The position numbers and the translations under genes are program-made. A stretch of 64,000 bases of DNA from an uncultured Lachnospiraceae bacterium (GTDB lineage Bacteria; Bacillota; Clostridia; Lachnospirales; Lachnospiraceae). Positions 1-7,325 of the stretch are shown one piece after another. The stretch is taken from NCBI GenBank assembly GCA_910585545.1, contig CAJUFN010000012.1, positions 4,948 through 68,947 of the forward strand, given 5' to 3'. The notes beneath the pieces are model-generated. The model did not search any database and was not told the origin of the DNA. It worked only from the letters and a program-made list of their open reading frames with translations. The number at the start of each line of letters is the position of its first letter. Within the stretch, counting starts at the first letter, position 1.

Positions 1-584
1 TTATCAATCGGATATGGTGAATTAACGTCTTCAATCTTACCGTCAATCTGTAATCCGTTATTATCTACAATTACTACAAGATTATCGAGTTTTCTATGCC
101 CCGCAAGCATCGCTGCCTCCCAGACCTGGCCTTCCTGAATCTCTCCGTCTCCAAGAAGTGTATATACACGATAATCTTCATTTGAAATCTTCGCAGAGAT
201 TGCCATACCTACTGCCGCTGAAATTCCCTGTCCAAGAGAACCGCTTGACATATCTACGCCCGGAACACTTTTCATATCCGGATGTCCTTGCAGATAAAAT
301 CCCACATGACGAAGCTTTTCCATATCTTTGATCGGAAAAAATCCTCTAAGCGCCAGTGCAGCATAATATCCCGGAGCTGTATGTCCTTTCGACAACACAA
401 AGCGATCCCTGTCTGCTTTCTGGGGATCTGCCGGATCAATGTTCAACTCCTCAAAGAACAAGTAGGTAAAAATATCTGCTGCTGATAAAGAACCACCCGG
501 ATGTCCCGATTTCGCGTGATAAGTTCCTACGATGATACCTTTTCTTACCTCATTTGCTATTTTCATCAATTCTAAAAACTGCAT
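1..584 (-). CDS. Transketolase, N-terminal (thiamine-diphosphate) subunit, partial
   Basis: Read on the minus strand this gives MQFLELMKIANEVRKG..., with KSGHPGGSLSAADI, LSKGHTAPGYYAAL, HPDMKSVPGVDMSSGSLGQG and LLGDGEIQEGQVWEAA. These are hallmarks of the N-terminal half of split transketolases, including the GDG...N thiamine-diphosphate motif. The enzyme moves two-carbon units in the non-oxidative pentose phosphate pathway. The start at 584 follows a GGAGGAG ribosome site. The gene runs off the left edge of the window, so the last third of the subunit and the partner C-terminal subunit gene, expected downstream on this strand, are not visible. Confidence 0.93.
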   Translation of the reverse strand, partial: MQFLELMKIANEVRKGIIVGTYHAKSGHPGGSLSAADIFTYLFFEELNIDPADPQKADRDRFVLSKGHTAPGYYAALALRGFFPIKDMEKLRHVGFYLQGHPDMKSVPGVDMSSGSLGQGISAAVGMAISAKISNEDYRVYTLLGDGEIQEGQVWEAAMLAGHRKLDNLVVIVDNNGLQIDGKIEDVNSPYPID

Positions 585-687
585 TTTCTCCTCCTAATAG
601 GGTCGTATTTAATTCTCTCCACTTTTTACAATACTACATAAAAGAACATCTTTCGTCAACCACCTATTTACAGAATATTTCTCATTT

Positions 688-1284
688 TTATATTTCGGTT
701 CTTCCTTCCAGTGCCCGAAGCAAGGTTACTTCGTCAATATATTCCAAATCTCCTCCTACCGGTACGCCGCTGGCGATTCTGCTCACTTTGATTCCGGATT
801 GCTTGATGAGCTTGCTGATATACATTGCCGTCGTCTCCCCTTCCAATGTGGAATTGGTTGCAATGATCACCTCTGTTATCTCTCCTCGAAGCCGTTCTAC
901 CAGCTCTTTTAACTTGATATCGTTGGGTCCGATTCCAAGCATCGGTGAAATTGCTCCATGCAGCACATGATAAACTCCGTTATATTTCCCGGTTTTTTCA
1001 TACGCTGCCAAATCTCTTGCAGTCTCCACGACCATAATGGTACTGTGGTCTCTCTCCCTGCTTGCACATACCGGACATAATTCCTGATCCGTCAGCGTAT
1101 AACATTCTTTGCAGTACCGGACATTTTTTCTTGCACAAAGCATCGCCTCCGCCAACTGCTCCACCTGTTCTTCCGGCATGTTAATCATATGAAAAGCCAG
1201 CCTTCCGGCTGACTTAGGTCCTATGCCCGGAAGTCTCGATAACTCTTCAATTAATTTACTAATCTGACTTCCATAGTAATTCAT
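688..1284 (-). CDS. recR: Recombination mediator protein RecR
   Basis: 198 aa, the usual family length. RecR acts with RecF/RecO to load RecA at gaps. Visible features are the N-terminal helix-hairpin-helix (LSRLPGIGPKSAGRLAFH), a zinc finger of CKEC...CPVC type at about residues 57-72, and a Toprim domain (VVETARDLAAYEKTG...GVYHVLHGAISPM). The order dnaX-ybaB-recR on one strand is the conserved bacterial arrangement and supports the assignment. The gap to ybaB is 22 bp, consistent with one transcript. Confidence 0.96.
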   Translation of the reverse strand: MNYYGSQISKLIEELSRLPGIGPKSAGRLAFHMINMPEEQVEQLAEAMLCARKNVRYCKECYTLTDQELCPVCASRERDHSTIMVVETARDLAAYEKTGKYNGVYHVLHGAISPMLGIGPNDIKLKELVERLRGEITEVIIATNSTLEGETTAMYISKLIKQSGIKVSRIASGVPVGGDLEYIDEVTLLRALEGRTEI

Positions 1285-1306
1285 GCGTTTCTCTTCCCCG
1301 TCTTAT

Positions 1307-1666
1307 CTAGAATAATCCTGGTATTCCGCCGCCTATGCCCATACCGCCTGCCAGTTTGGACATTGCAGATGCGGATTCCTCTTCTACTTTGCGAAGCGCC
1401 TCATTGGTTGCCGCTACGATCAAATCCTCTAACATTTCGATATCATCCGGATCCACTACCTCTTCTGCGAGTTTCACTTTCATCACTTCTCTTTTACCGG
1501 AAACGGTTACCTCCACTGCACCGCCTCCCGCAGTTGCTGTGAATTCCTTTGCTTCCATTTCTTTTGTCTGTTCTTCCATCTGACGCTGCATTTTCTGTGC
1601 CTGCTTCATCAGATTCGCCATATTGCCCGGCATTCCGCCTCCCGGAAATCCTCCGCGTTTTGCCAT
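1307..1666 (-). CDS. YbaB/EbfC family nucleoid-associated protein
   Basis: 119 aa. The N terminus is glycine/methionine-rich (GGFPGGGMPGNMANLMKQAQ) and is followed by a coiled helix and the family core (GGGAVEVTVSGKREVMKVKL...DPDDIEMLEDLIVAATNEAL). YbaB-type proteins are small dimeric DNA-binding proteins whose gene almost always lies between dnaX and recR, as here. It is 11 bp downstream of dnaX with an AGGAGG ribosome site, so it is co-transcribed. Confidence 0.95.
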   Translation of the reverse strand: MAKRGGFPGGGMPGNMANLMKQAQKMQRQMEEQTKEMEAKEFTATAGGGAVEVTVSGKREVMKVKLAEEVVDPDDIEMLEDLIVAATNEALRKVEEESASAMSKLAGGMGIGGGIPGLF

Positions 1667-1677
1667 GATCCTTCCTC

Positions 1678-3249
1678 CTATTCTTCCTCTTCTACTATAA
1701 TGTCAGTACATATGATTTTTTCCAAATCAATGTAACAATCCTCAAATCTTCTTCCGTTTTCTGCCTGACGCACTTCAATCTCAATCTTTTTACCAAGCCT
1801 TTCAGAAATCATGCTCTCAAGCTCCTGCCTGTGCTCCTGTGTACCCACGACTCCTGCCGAAACCGTATCCGGCATTACGATCAAAAGCTGTCCATTCGTT
1901 CCCACGCTAAGCCTTGCCGATTTCAAATAATTCTTCAGCATAATGGATACTTCATTCGTAAGTCTTCGAAAATCTTTTACGACCGCACGTACATCTTCCG
2001 GCACTGCTTTCGGAAGCTCTGGCTTTTCCTTCACTTCCTCGTGTACCTCTTTACTGACATACACTACCTTTTGCTGTGCTCCGCCTCCAAAATCGCCCTC
2101 TTCTATTTTTTTCTCAAGCAGGCGTATCCTATCTAAAAGTGCATCTTGCGTTTGCTCCATCTGCGGCCTGCAAAGCTTGATGAAAGTCACTTCCATCAGC
2201 ACTCTCTTTTGCGTCGCATATTTTAACTGCCCTGATAATTCCGAAAAAATTCGGATATAACGAAGAAGCGTATCTGTCTCAATCAATTTTGCCTCTTCCT
2301 CCAGCTGTTTTAAGTTCTCACTGGAAACATCTAGCACGTCTTCCATATTATCAGAACTTTGTACGAATAGCAAGTTCCTTAAATACCATGTAAAATCTGC
2401 TGCCATCTGGGACAATTCCCTGCCCTGCATTACCAGTTCCTCCAATGTCTCCAGAACGCCGTTTACACTGCACGACGCAAGCTGTCTTAACAGCTTACTG
2501 AACACTTCTGTATCCACTGCCCCCAGTACCTCTAACACATGGTCGTACGTCAGTTTCTGCCCCAGATAAAATGCAATACATTGGTCCAAAAGACTTAAGG
2601 CATCTCGCATAGAGCCATCCGCCGCCTTTGCGATATAACGAATTGCTTTTTCTTCTGCTTCTACCCTTTCCTTATCCAGCAATTCTCTCATACGGTCTGC
2701 AATCGTATCGATGGTAATTCTTTTGAAATCATATCTCTGACATCTTGACAAAATCGTAACCGGTATCTTATGCGCTTCCGTCGTTGCCAGAATAAAAATC
2801 ACATATTCCGGCGGCTCTTCCAGTGTTTTTAACAGTGCATTGAATGCTCCTATAGACAGCATATGCACCTCATCGATAATATACACTTTATATTTTCCTT
2901 GTGTCGGACGGTAATCCACTTCCTCACGTATTTCTCTTATATTATCCACACCGTTATTCGATGCTGCATCAATCTCTATCACATTCATAGATGTGCCGGA
3001 CGAAATTGCCCGACACATCTTACATTCTCCACATGGGCTTCCTCCCACATGATTTTCACAGTTCACTGCTTTCGCAAATATCTTTGCCACCGAAGTCTTA
3101 CCGGTCCCGCGGGTTCCGCAAAAAAGATATGCATGTCCGATTCTCTCTGCCTTTATCTGATTTTGCAATGTTGTCACAATATGATCCTGCCCTTTCACAT
3201 CTTCAAAAGATGATGGGCGGAATTTTCGGTACAATGCAGTATACGACAT
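1678..3249 (-). CDS. dnaX: DNA polymerase III subunit gamma/tau
   Basis: About 523 aa from the ATG at 3249. The reading frame extends three codons further to a GTG, but the GGAG site fits the ATG giving MSYTALYRKF. The protein is the clamp-loader ATPase of the replisome. Seen: Walker A GTRGTGKTS, a four-cysteine zinc module (C...CGEC..C) near residues 65-80, Walker B IDEVHML, sensor SRCQRYDFKRI, then a variable, charged tau-like C-terminal region. It heads the dnaX-ybaB-recR operon and ends 11 bp before ybaB. No sequence for programmed frameshifting to a short gamma form was identified. Confidence 0.95.
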   Translation of the reverse strand: MSYTALYRKFRPSSFEDVKGQDHIVTTLQNQIKAERIGHAYLFCGTRGTGKTSVAKIFAKAVNCENHVGGSPCGECKMCRAISSGTSMNVIEIDAASNNGVDNIREIREEVDYRPTQGKYKVYIIDEVHMLSIGAFNALLKTLEEPPEYVIFILATTEAHKIPVTILSRCQRYDFKRITIDTIADRMRELLDKERVEAEEKAIRYIAKAADGSMRDALSLLDQCIAFYLGQKLTYDHVLEVLGAVDTEVFSKLLRQLASCSVNGVLETLEELVMQGRELSQMAADFTWYLRNLLFVQSSDNMEDVLDVSSENLKQLEEEAKLIETDTLLRYIRIFSELSGQLKYATQKRVLMEVTFIKLCRPQMEQTQDALLDRIRLLEKKIEEGDFGGGAQQKVVYVSKEVHEEVKEKPELPKAVPEDVRAVVKDFRRLTNEVSIMLKNYLKSARLSVGTNGQLLIVMPDTVSAGVVGTQEHRQELESMISERLGKKIEIEVRQAENGRRFEDCYIDLEKIICTDIIVEEEE

Positions 3250-3294
3250 CGCTCCCACTCCTAACTAAATTTTGTTATTCCTGTCAAGTCCTGT

Positions 3295-4371
3295 TTATTC
3301 ATCCCCAAAACTGATTCCTGTCATCTTTGCTTCACGGACAATCTTAGAATCCGGATCTACGAATTTCAGTTTTCCGGCAACTTCTCCCAAAGGAATCTTA
3401 ACCGTCTCACCATTTTTGATTCCTACCATATAGCCGTATTCCTTATTCCAGATAAGTTCCGCTGCTGCCGCTCCAAGACGTGTAGAAAGCACTCTGTCAT
3501 ATGGACATGGCGTGCCTCCTCTTTGTGTATGACCAGGAACAGTAATACGAACCTCCTGATCACAGCGTTTCTGAATCTGCTCTGCCACTTCATAAGCAAT
3601 AGACGGATATTTTCTCTTCTCCAATTTTTCTTTGTACTCTTTCTTAGAAAGCTTTGCGTCTTTCTTGGAAATCGCCCCTTCTGCTACCGCAAGAATCGTA
3701 AATCGCTTTCCAGTCTTTGCACGACGCTTGATCGCTTTTGCAATCACATCCGGATCATATGGAATCTCCGGAAGCAATATAATGTCCGCGCCACCCGCGA
3801 TTCCGGCATGAAGTGTTACCCATCCTACTTTATGCCCCATGACCTCTACGATAAACACACGACTATGGGACGTTGCTGTCGTATGGATACAATCGATCGT
3901 ATCTGTCGCAATATCTACCGCACTCTGGAAGCCAAATGTCATATCCGTCCCCCAAAGGTCGTTATCGATTGTCTTTGGAAGCGTTACCACGTTCAATCCT
4001 TCTTCTCTCAGTAAATTAGCAGTCTTGTGGGTTCCGTTCCCTCCAAGCACCACCAGACAATCAAGATTTAACTTATGATAGGTATGCTTCATTGCCTCCA
4101 CTTTATTCACTCCATTCGCATCCGGCGTGCGCATCAGCTTAAATGGCTGCCGTGATGTTCCAAGAATCGTTCCGCCCACTGTTAAAATACCCGAAAAATC
4201 CCTTGATGTAAGCATATCAAAGTCAGAATACATAAGACCTTTGTATCCTTCCTTGAATCCATAAATCTCAATCTCTTCGGTTTTTGCATAAAGTCCTTTT
4301 ACAACGCCTCTCATGGCAGCATTCAAAGCCTGACAGTCTCCGCCGCTTGTCAACATTCCTATACGTAACAT
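3295..4371 (-). CDS. 6-phosphofructokinase (PfkA superfamily)
   Basis: 358 aa. It phosphorylates fructose-6-phosphate in glycolysis. Seen: N-terminal GMLTSGGDCQALNAAM, substrate motif PKTIDND, VEVMGHKVGWVTLHAGIAGGAD, and VPGHTQRGGTPCPYDR near the C terminus. PKTIDND rather than PGTIDND, together with the length, places it outside the E. coli-type enzymes. At the phosphoryl-donor site it reads GGNGTHKT: the glycine typical of ATP users is kept, but the usual magnesium-binding Asp of GGDG is Asn. Whether ATP or pyrophosphate is the donor cannot be settled here. A promoter lies just upstream, and dnaX begins 45 bp downstream. Confidence 0.88.
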   Translation of the reverse strand: MLRIGMLTSGGDCQALNAAMRGVVKGLYAKTEEIEIYGFKEGYKGLMYSDFDMLTSRDFSGILTVGGTILGTSRQPFKLMRTPDANGVNKVEAMKHTYHKLNLDCLVVLGGNGTHKTANLLREEGLNVVTLPKTIDNDLWGTDMTFGFQSAVDIATDTIDCIHTTATSHSRVFIVEVMGHKVGWVTLHAGIAGGADIILLPEIPYDPDVIAKAIKRRAKTGKRFTILAVAEGAISKKDAKLSKKEYKEKLEKRKYPSIAYEVAEQIQKRCDQEVRITVPGHTQRGGTPCPYDRVLSTRLGAAAAELIWNKEYGYMVGIKNGETVKIPLGEVAGKLKFVDPDSKIVREAKMTGISFGDE

Positions 4372-4412
4372 ACAACCCCATCCTTTCTACGTTTTGCTTT
4401 TTTCTGCCTTCC

Positions 4413-4442
4413 ATTATACCATAAGCGCTAAAATAGAAGCAA
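4413..4442 (-). promoter_or_regulatory. Promoter of pfk
   Basis: Minus strand: TTGCTT, an 18-nt spacer, then a perfect TATAAT, ending about 40 bp before the pfk start codon at 4371. Confidence 0.6.
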
Positions 4443-4538
4443 GTTATGTCTGAAAGCAAGTTCTTACTATTTCTTAGTATTTTATGCCTGATATTTTTGT
4501 GCTATACTATCTTCAGAAATGCAAGGAGAGGATGATTG

Positions 4539-5408
4539 ATGATTATGGAAAGAAACATGTTGTGCTGGTGCGGCAGCGGCAAGAAATATAAGAAATGTCA
4601 TATGACTATGGATGAGCGCCTGCTCGCCCTGGCAAGTGAAGGACATATTACTCCGCCAAGAGAGATCATAAAGACAGCAGAACAGATCGAAGGAATCCGA
4701 AAGAGTGCAAAGCTTAACACGGCTGTACTGGATCATGTTGCAAAACATATCTGCGAGGGTATGAGTACCGCCCAGATCGATAAACTGGTCTATGAATATA
4801 CTACTTCGCACGGAGGGATTCCCGCACCACTTGGATATGAAGGTTTTCCTAAAAGCGTATGTACTTCTCTCAATAACGAAGTCTGCCATGGCATTCCGGA
4901 TGAAGATATCATTTTAAAAGACGGTGATATTATAAATGTCGATGTCTCTACCATCCTTGATGGTTATTTTTCAGACGCTTCCCGAATGTTTACTGTAGGT
5001 AAGACCTCTGCGCGAGCCGAAAGACTTATCCGTGTCACAAAAGAATGTGTAGAACTTGGGCTAACAGAAGCAAAACCTTGGAATCACCTTGGCGATATCG
5101 CATACGCCATCAATAGCCACGCGCAGGCAAACGGTTATTCTGTCGTGGAGGATATCGGAGGACATGGAATTGGATTAGAATTCCACGAAGAACCATTTGT
5201 AAGTTATGTCACCCCAAAAGGAAGCGAAATGGTACTCGTACCAGGCATGATTTTTACAATTGAACCAATGATCAACGAAGGAAGTCCTGACTTTTTTATT
5301 GACGAAGAGAATGGCTGGACCGTCTATACCGAAGATGACGGTTTATCCGCGCAAATAGAATATATGGTACTCATCACGGAAGACGGCGCAGAAATACTAT
5401 CTAAATAA
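4539..5408 (+). CDS. map: Methionine aminopeptidase with N-terminal SEC-C zinc motif
   Basis: 289 aa. It removes the initiator methionine from new proteins. The N terminus carries a SEC-C zinc-binding motif (MLCWCGSGKKYKKCH), followed by the type I MAP fold: metal ligands in DVSTILDGYFSDASRMF, GGHGIGLEFHEEPF, PGMIFTIEP and a late Glu in SAQIEYMVLITEDG. The ATG at 4539 is preferred because AAGGAG at 4523-4528 sits about 10 nt upstream; a TTG three bases earlier and the ATG at 4545 are alternatives. A TATACT element at 4503 suggests its own promoter. It stands alone on the plus strand and ends at the terminator at 5463. Confidence 0.93.
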   Translation: MIMERNMLCWCGSGKKYKKCHMTMDERLLALASEGHITPPREIIKTAEQIEGIRKSAKLNTAVLDHVAKHICEGMSTAQIDKLVYEYTTSHGGIPAPLGYEGFPKSVCTSLNNEVCHGIPDEDIILKDGDIINVDVSTILDGYFSDASRMFTVGKTSARAERLIRVTKECVELGLTEAKPWNHLGDIAYAINSHAQANGYSVVEDIGGHGIGLEFHEEPFVSYVTPKGSEMVLVPGMIFTIEPMINEGSPDFFIDEENGWTVYTEDDGLSAQIEYMVLITEDGAEILSK

Positions 5409-5462
5409 ACGCCCGCATGTATGTCAACAGAACAAAGCGCGACAAGGTATTTCCTATAAGAT

Positions 5463-5507
5463 AAAAAATGCTATGCAAAAGGGCAAACCGATTGCATAGC
5501 ATTTTTC
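5463..5507. terminator. Bidirectional terminator between map and the tRNA cluster
   Basis: A 13-bp stem (AAATGCTATGCAA / TTGCATAGCATTT) with a 13-nt loop and T-runs on both strands. It can end map (plus) and the Tyr-Leu-Phe-Gly tRNA transcript (minus). Confidence 0.85.
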
Positions 5508-5523
5508 TTCATGAATTAATAAA

Positions 5524-5594
5524 AGCGGGTGATGGGAATCGAACCCACGTATCTAGCTTGGAAGGCTAGTGTTCTACCATTGAACTACACCCGC
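5524..5594 (-). tRNA. tRNA-Gly (TCC)
   Basis: 71-nt cloverleaf. Acceptor GCGGGTG/CACCCGC, anticodon stem CTAGC/GCTAG around loop CTTCCAA (anticodon TCC), T-loop GGTTCGATTCC, discriminator T as usual for glycine. Last gene of the four-tRNA cluster. CCA is not encoded. Confidence 0.96.
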
Positions 5595-5598
5595 GCAG

Positions 5599-5671
<73 letters not shown>

Positions 5672-5694
5672 ATTTCTTCTGTTTTTTCCAAGTA

Positions 5695-5781
5695 TGCCGG
5701 CGACCGGAATCGAACCGGTACGGGAGTATAAGTCCCGCAGGATTTTAAGTCCTGTGCGTCTGCCAGTTCCGCCACGCCGGC
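5695..5781 (-). tRNA. tRNA-Leu (TAA)
   Basis: 87-nt class II tRNA with a long variable arm. Acceptor starts GCCGGCG, anticodon stem CAGGA/TCCTG around CTTAAAA (anticodon TAA), T-arm GGTTCGATTCC, discriminator A. Confidence 0.97.
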
Positions 5782-5787
5782 ATAAAG

Positions 5788-5869
5788 TGGATGGAGGTGG
5801 ATTCGAACCACCGAAAGCGTTGCTAACAGATTTACAGTCTGCCCCCTTTGGCCACTCGGGAACCCATCC
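5788..5869 (-). tRNA. tRNA-Tyr (GTA)
   Basis: 82-nt class II tRNA. Acceptor GGATGG.../CCATCC, anticodon stem CAGA/TCTG around CTGTAAA (anticodon GTA), discriminator A. First gene of this cluster; the same sequence recurs at 63686-63767. Confidence 0.97.
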
Positions 5870-5949
5870 ATATAAGACAATATGCCTTAACAATTAATTA
5901 CTATACTATATATTCGAATAAAATGCAAGGAAAATTTCTTATTTTTTGC

Positions 5950-6060
5950 AAATAGTTTAAATCAAAAATAACCGCCCCTCGCCAGGGTTTGATGTGACTT
6001 TTTACAGAGTGGGAAAAAGCAACAGAAAATAAATAGTATTATTTACGAATTGTCGAAATT
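5950..6060. other. Decayed type I toxin-antitoxin remnant (antitoxin half)
   Basis: The segment starting AACCGCCCCTCGCC near 5968 resembles the shared toxin/antitoxin terminator at 28372 (AACCGCCCCTCACC), but its stem partner is broken. About 80 bp further on, GAATTGTCGAAATTAA resembles GAATTGTCAAATTTAA, the -35 region of the antisense promoter at 28487, yet has no matching -10. No toxin reading frame remains upstream. Nothing else was recognised between the tRNA cluster and 6147, which is AT-rich. Confidence 0.4.
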
Positions 6061-6146
6061 AATTGTTTGGCAATTTTTATAAAATATGATAATTTTTAGA
6101 TAAGATATATTTTATCTACAATAAATTCTAAAAGCAGGGTGCAATT

Positions 6147-6505
6147 ATGCGTAAAAACATCAAACAAAAATTAGGTTACATTTTAACGACTTGCATTATT
6201 TTAGTAACTTTTTCTAGCACGTCAATATTCGCGGCAGAAACAAACATTCCAACTCCAAGTATACAACATACGAAAATTACAATGGTAACTACACTCGAAA
6301 TATTAGCACCAAAATGAATAACAAATTCAGCCTCACTCAAATAGATGACTATTTTCATATCGATAGTACTTTAAGAGATTATGGCAATGCACGTAGAAGT
6401 GCTCAATCCTTGAAAACAAATTGGGTAGTTAAAATAATTAATGGCGGAACCCTAGACAGCTGGTCCTATACATATGGGCAAAATGTAAATATTTCTATTT
6501 ATTAA
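6147..6505 (+). pseudogene. Small secreted peptide gene broken by a frameshift
   Basis: From the ATG at 6147 the frame gives a clear signal peptide (MRKNIKQKLGYILTTC..., ending SIFAAET), then runs to a TGA at 6317. The plus frame that ends at 6505 reads back upstream of its ATG at 6314 without a stop, as TYENYNGNYTRNISTKMNNK, and continues DDYFHIDSTLRDYGNARRSAQ to SYTYGQNVNISIY. Joining the frames around 6255-6275 gives one secreted protein of about 118 aa. It is therefore a frameshifted gene, or the sequence has an indel error. A less likely alternative is two genes overlapping at ATGA. The family was not recognised; aromatic and Asn-rich secreted peptides like this can be surface or bacteriocin-like factors, but nothing proves it. 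Confidence 0.55.
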
Positions 6506-6603
6506 TTGAATACATTTCGCTAGAATATTTTTTAGTTTACAAATCGTTTTTTATATCCTATTAGTTACGGACTCTAATTTTAGCTAGACAATTCAATAAA
6601 AGC

Positions 6604-6652
6604 AAGAATCTGCATAGCGTTACCTATTCGTAGCGCTATGCAGATTCTTTAT
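6604..6652 (+). terminator. Terminator after the secreted-peptide gene
   Basis: 16-bp stem AAGAATCTGCATAGCG / CGCTATGCAGATTCTT with a 14-nt loop and a short T-run. Confidence 0.75.
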
Positions 6653-6688
6653 AACCGTTTTCACTTTCTGGAAAGGAGGCAGTGACTT

Positions 6689-7246
6689 ATGAAAAATAAC
6701 ATACGTGTATCATTATCCGTAATTACGATTCTCTCGCTTGTTTGTTTCATCATAATTTCTCTACCTCACTATTATACGGAAGACGAAATAACACCAACAC
6801 TGTGTCAAGCCATACTAGAAAAAAGTGACCGGGATGCCCGCTCTTTTTGCATCATTGACATCCAAAAATTGAATAATACGATTGTCGCAGGATACACCTG
6901 GGGAGATCCTGCCCAAACAAAAACCTTTGGATATTTATCCTTTGCCCGCAAGAAAAATAAATACACTTTATATCACAATTACAGCAATATAGGAACCGAT
7001 GGTTATAATATCTACTGGACAATATATCTGGATGCAAGTCCATTCTGCGAAGACTACTCCGAAGAGCTACCCGAGTATATCCTGCTATTCAACATGGACG
7101 AAAATCTTCACACTGTAATTGTATCAGATGATCATATGACACAAAAGATAGACATAAAACCCACTCTGTCAATGTATCTTTTTAAACATCCATCAAACGG
7201 AGGAAGTTTTAACTGTTTTGACAAAGAAAATAACATCATTTACTGA
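6689..7246 (+). CDS. Hypothetical membrane-anchored protein
   Basis: 185 aa; no family recognised. Residues 8-28 (SLSVITILSLVCFIIISL) form one N-terminal membrane segment or uncleaved signal anchor. The rest is predicted extracellular: polar, Tyr/Asn-rich, with beta-like stretches (GYLSFARKKNKYTLYHNYS, YWTIYLDASPF) and four cysteines. An AAAGGAGG site lies about 10 nt before the start. It sits between two strong hairpin terminators, so it is a single-gene unit in an accessory patch. Codon use looks AT-richer than in the housekeeping neighbours, which fits recent acquisition. Confidence 0.7.
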   Translation: MKNNIRVSLSVITILSLVCFIIISLPHYYTEDEITPTLCQAILEKSDRDARSFCIIDIQKLNNTIVAGYTWGDPAQTKTFGYLSFARKKNKYTLYHNYSNIGTDGYNIYWTIYLDASPFCEDYSEELPEYILLFNMDENLHTVIVSDDHMTQKIDIKPTLSMYLFKHPSNGGSFNCFDKENNIIY

Positions 7247-7264
7247 TTAGAACCTAGTATAGTG

Positions 7265-7314
7265 GATAGTTATAAAAAAGAATGTGCTTTTGCACATTCT
7301 TTTTTATAACTATC
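7265..7314. terminator. Bidirectional terminator
   Basis: Near-perfect palindrome, GATAGTTATAAAAAAGAATG...CATTCTTTTTTATAACTATC, core AAGAATGTGC/GCACATTCTT. It serves the 6689 gene (plus) and the LCP gene (minus). The core hairpin recurs at 58240 and 63158. Confidence 0.85.
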
Positions 7315-7325
7315 TCTATCACCAT

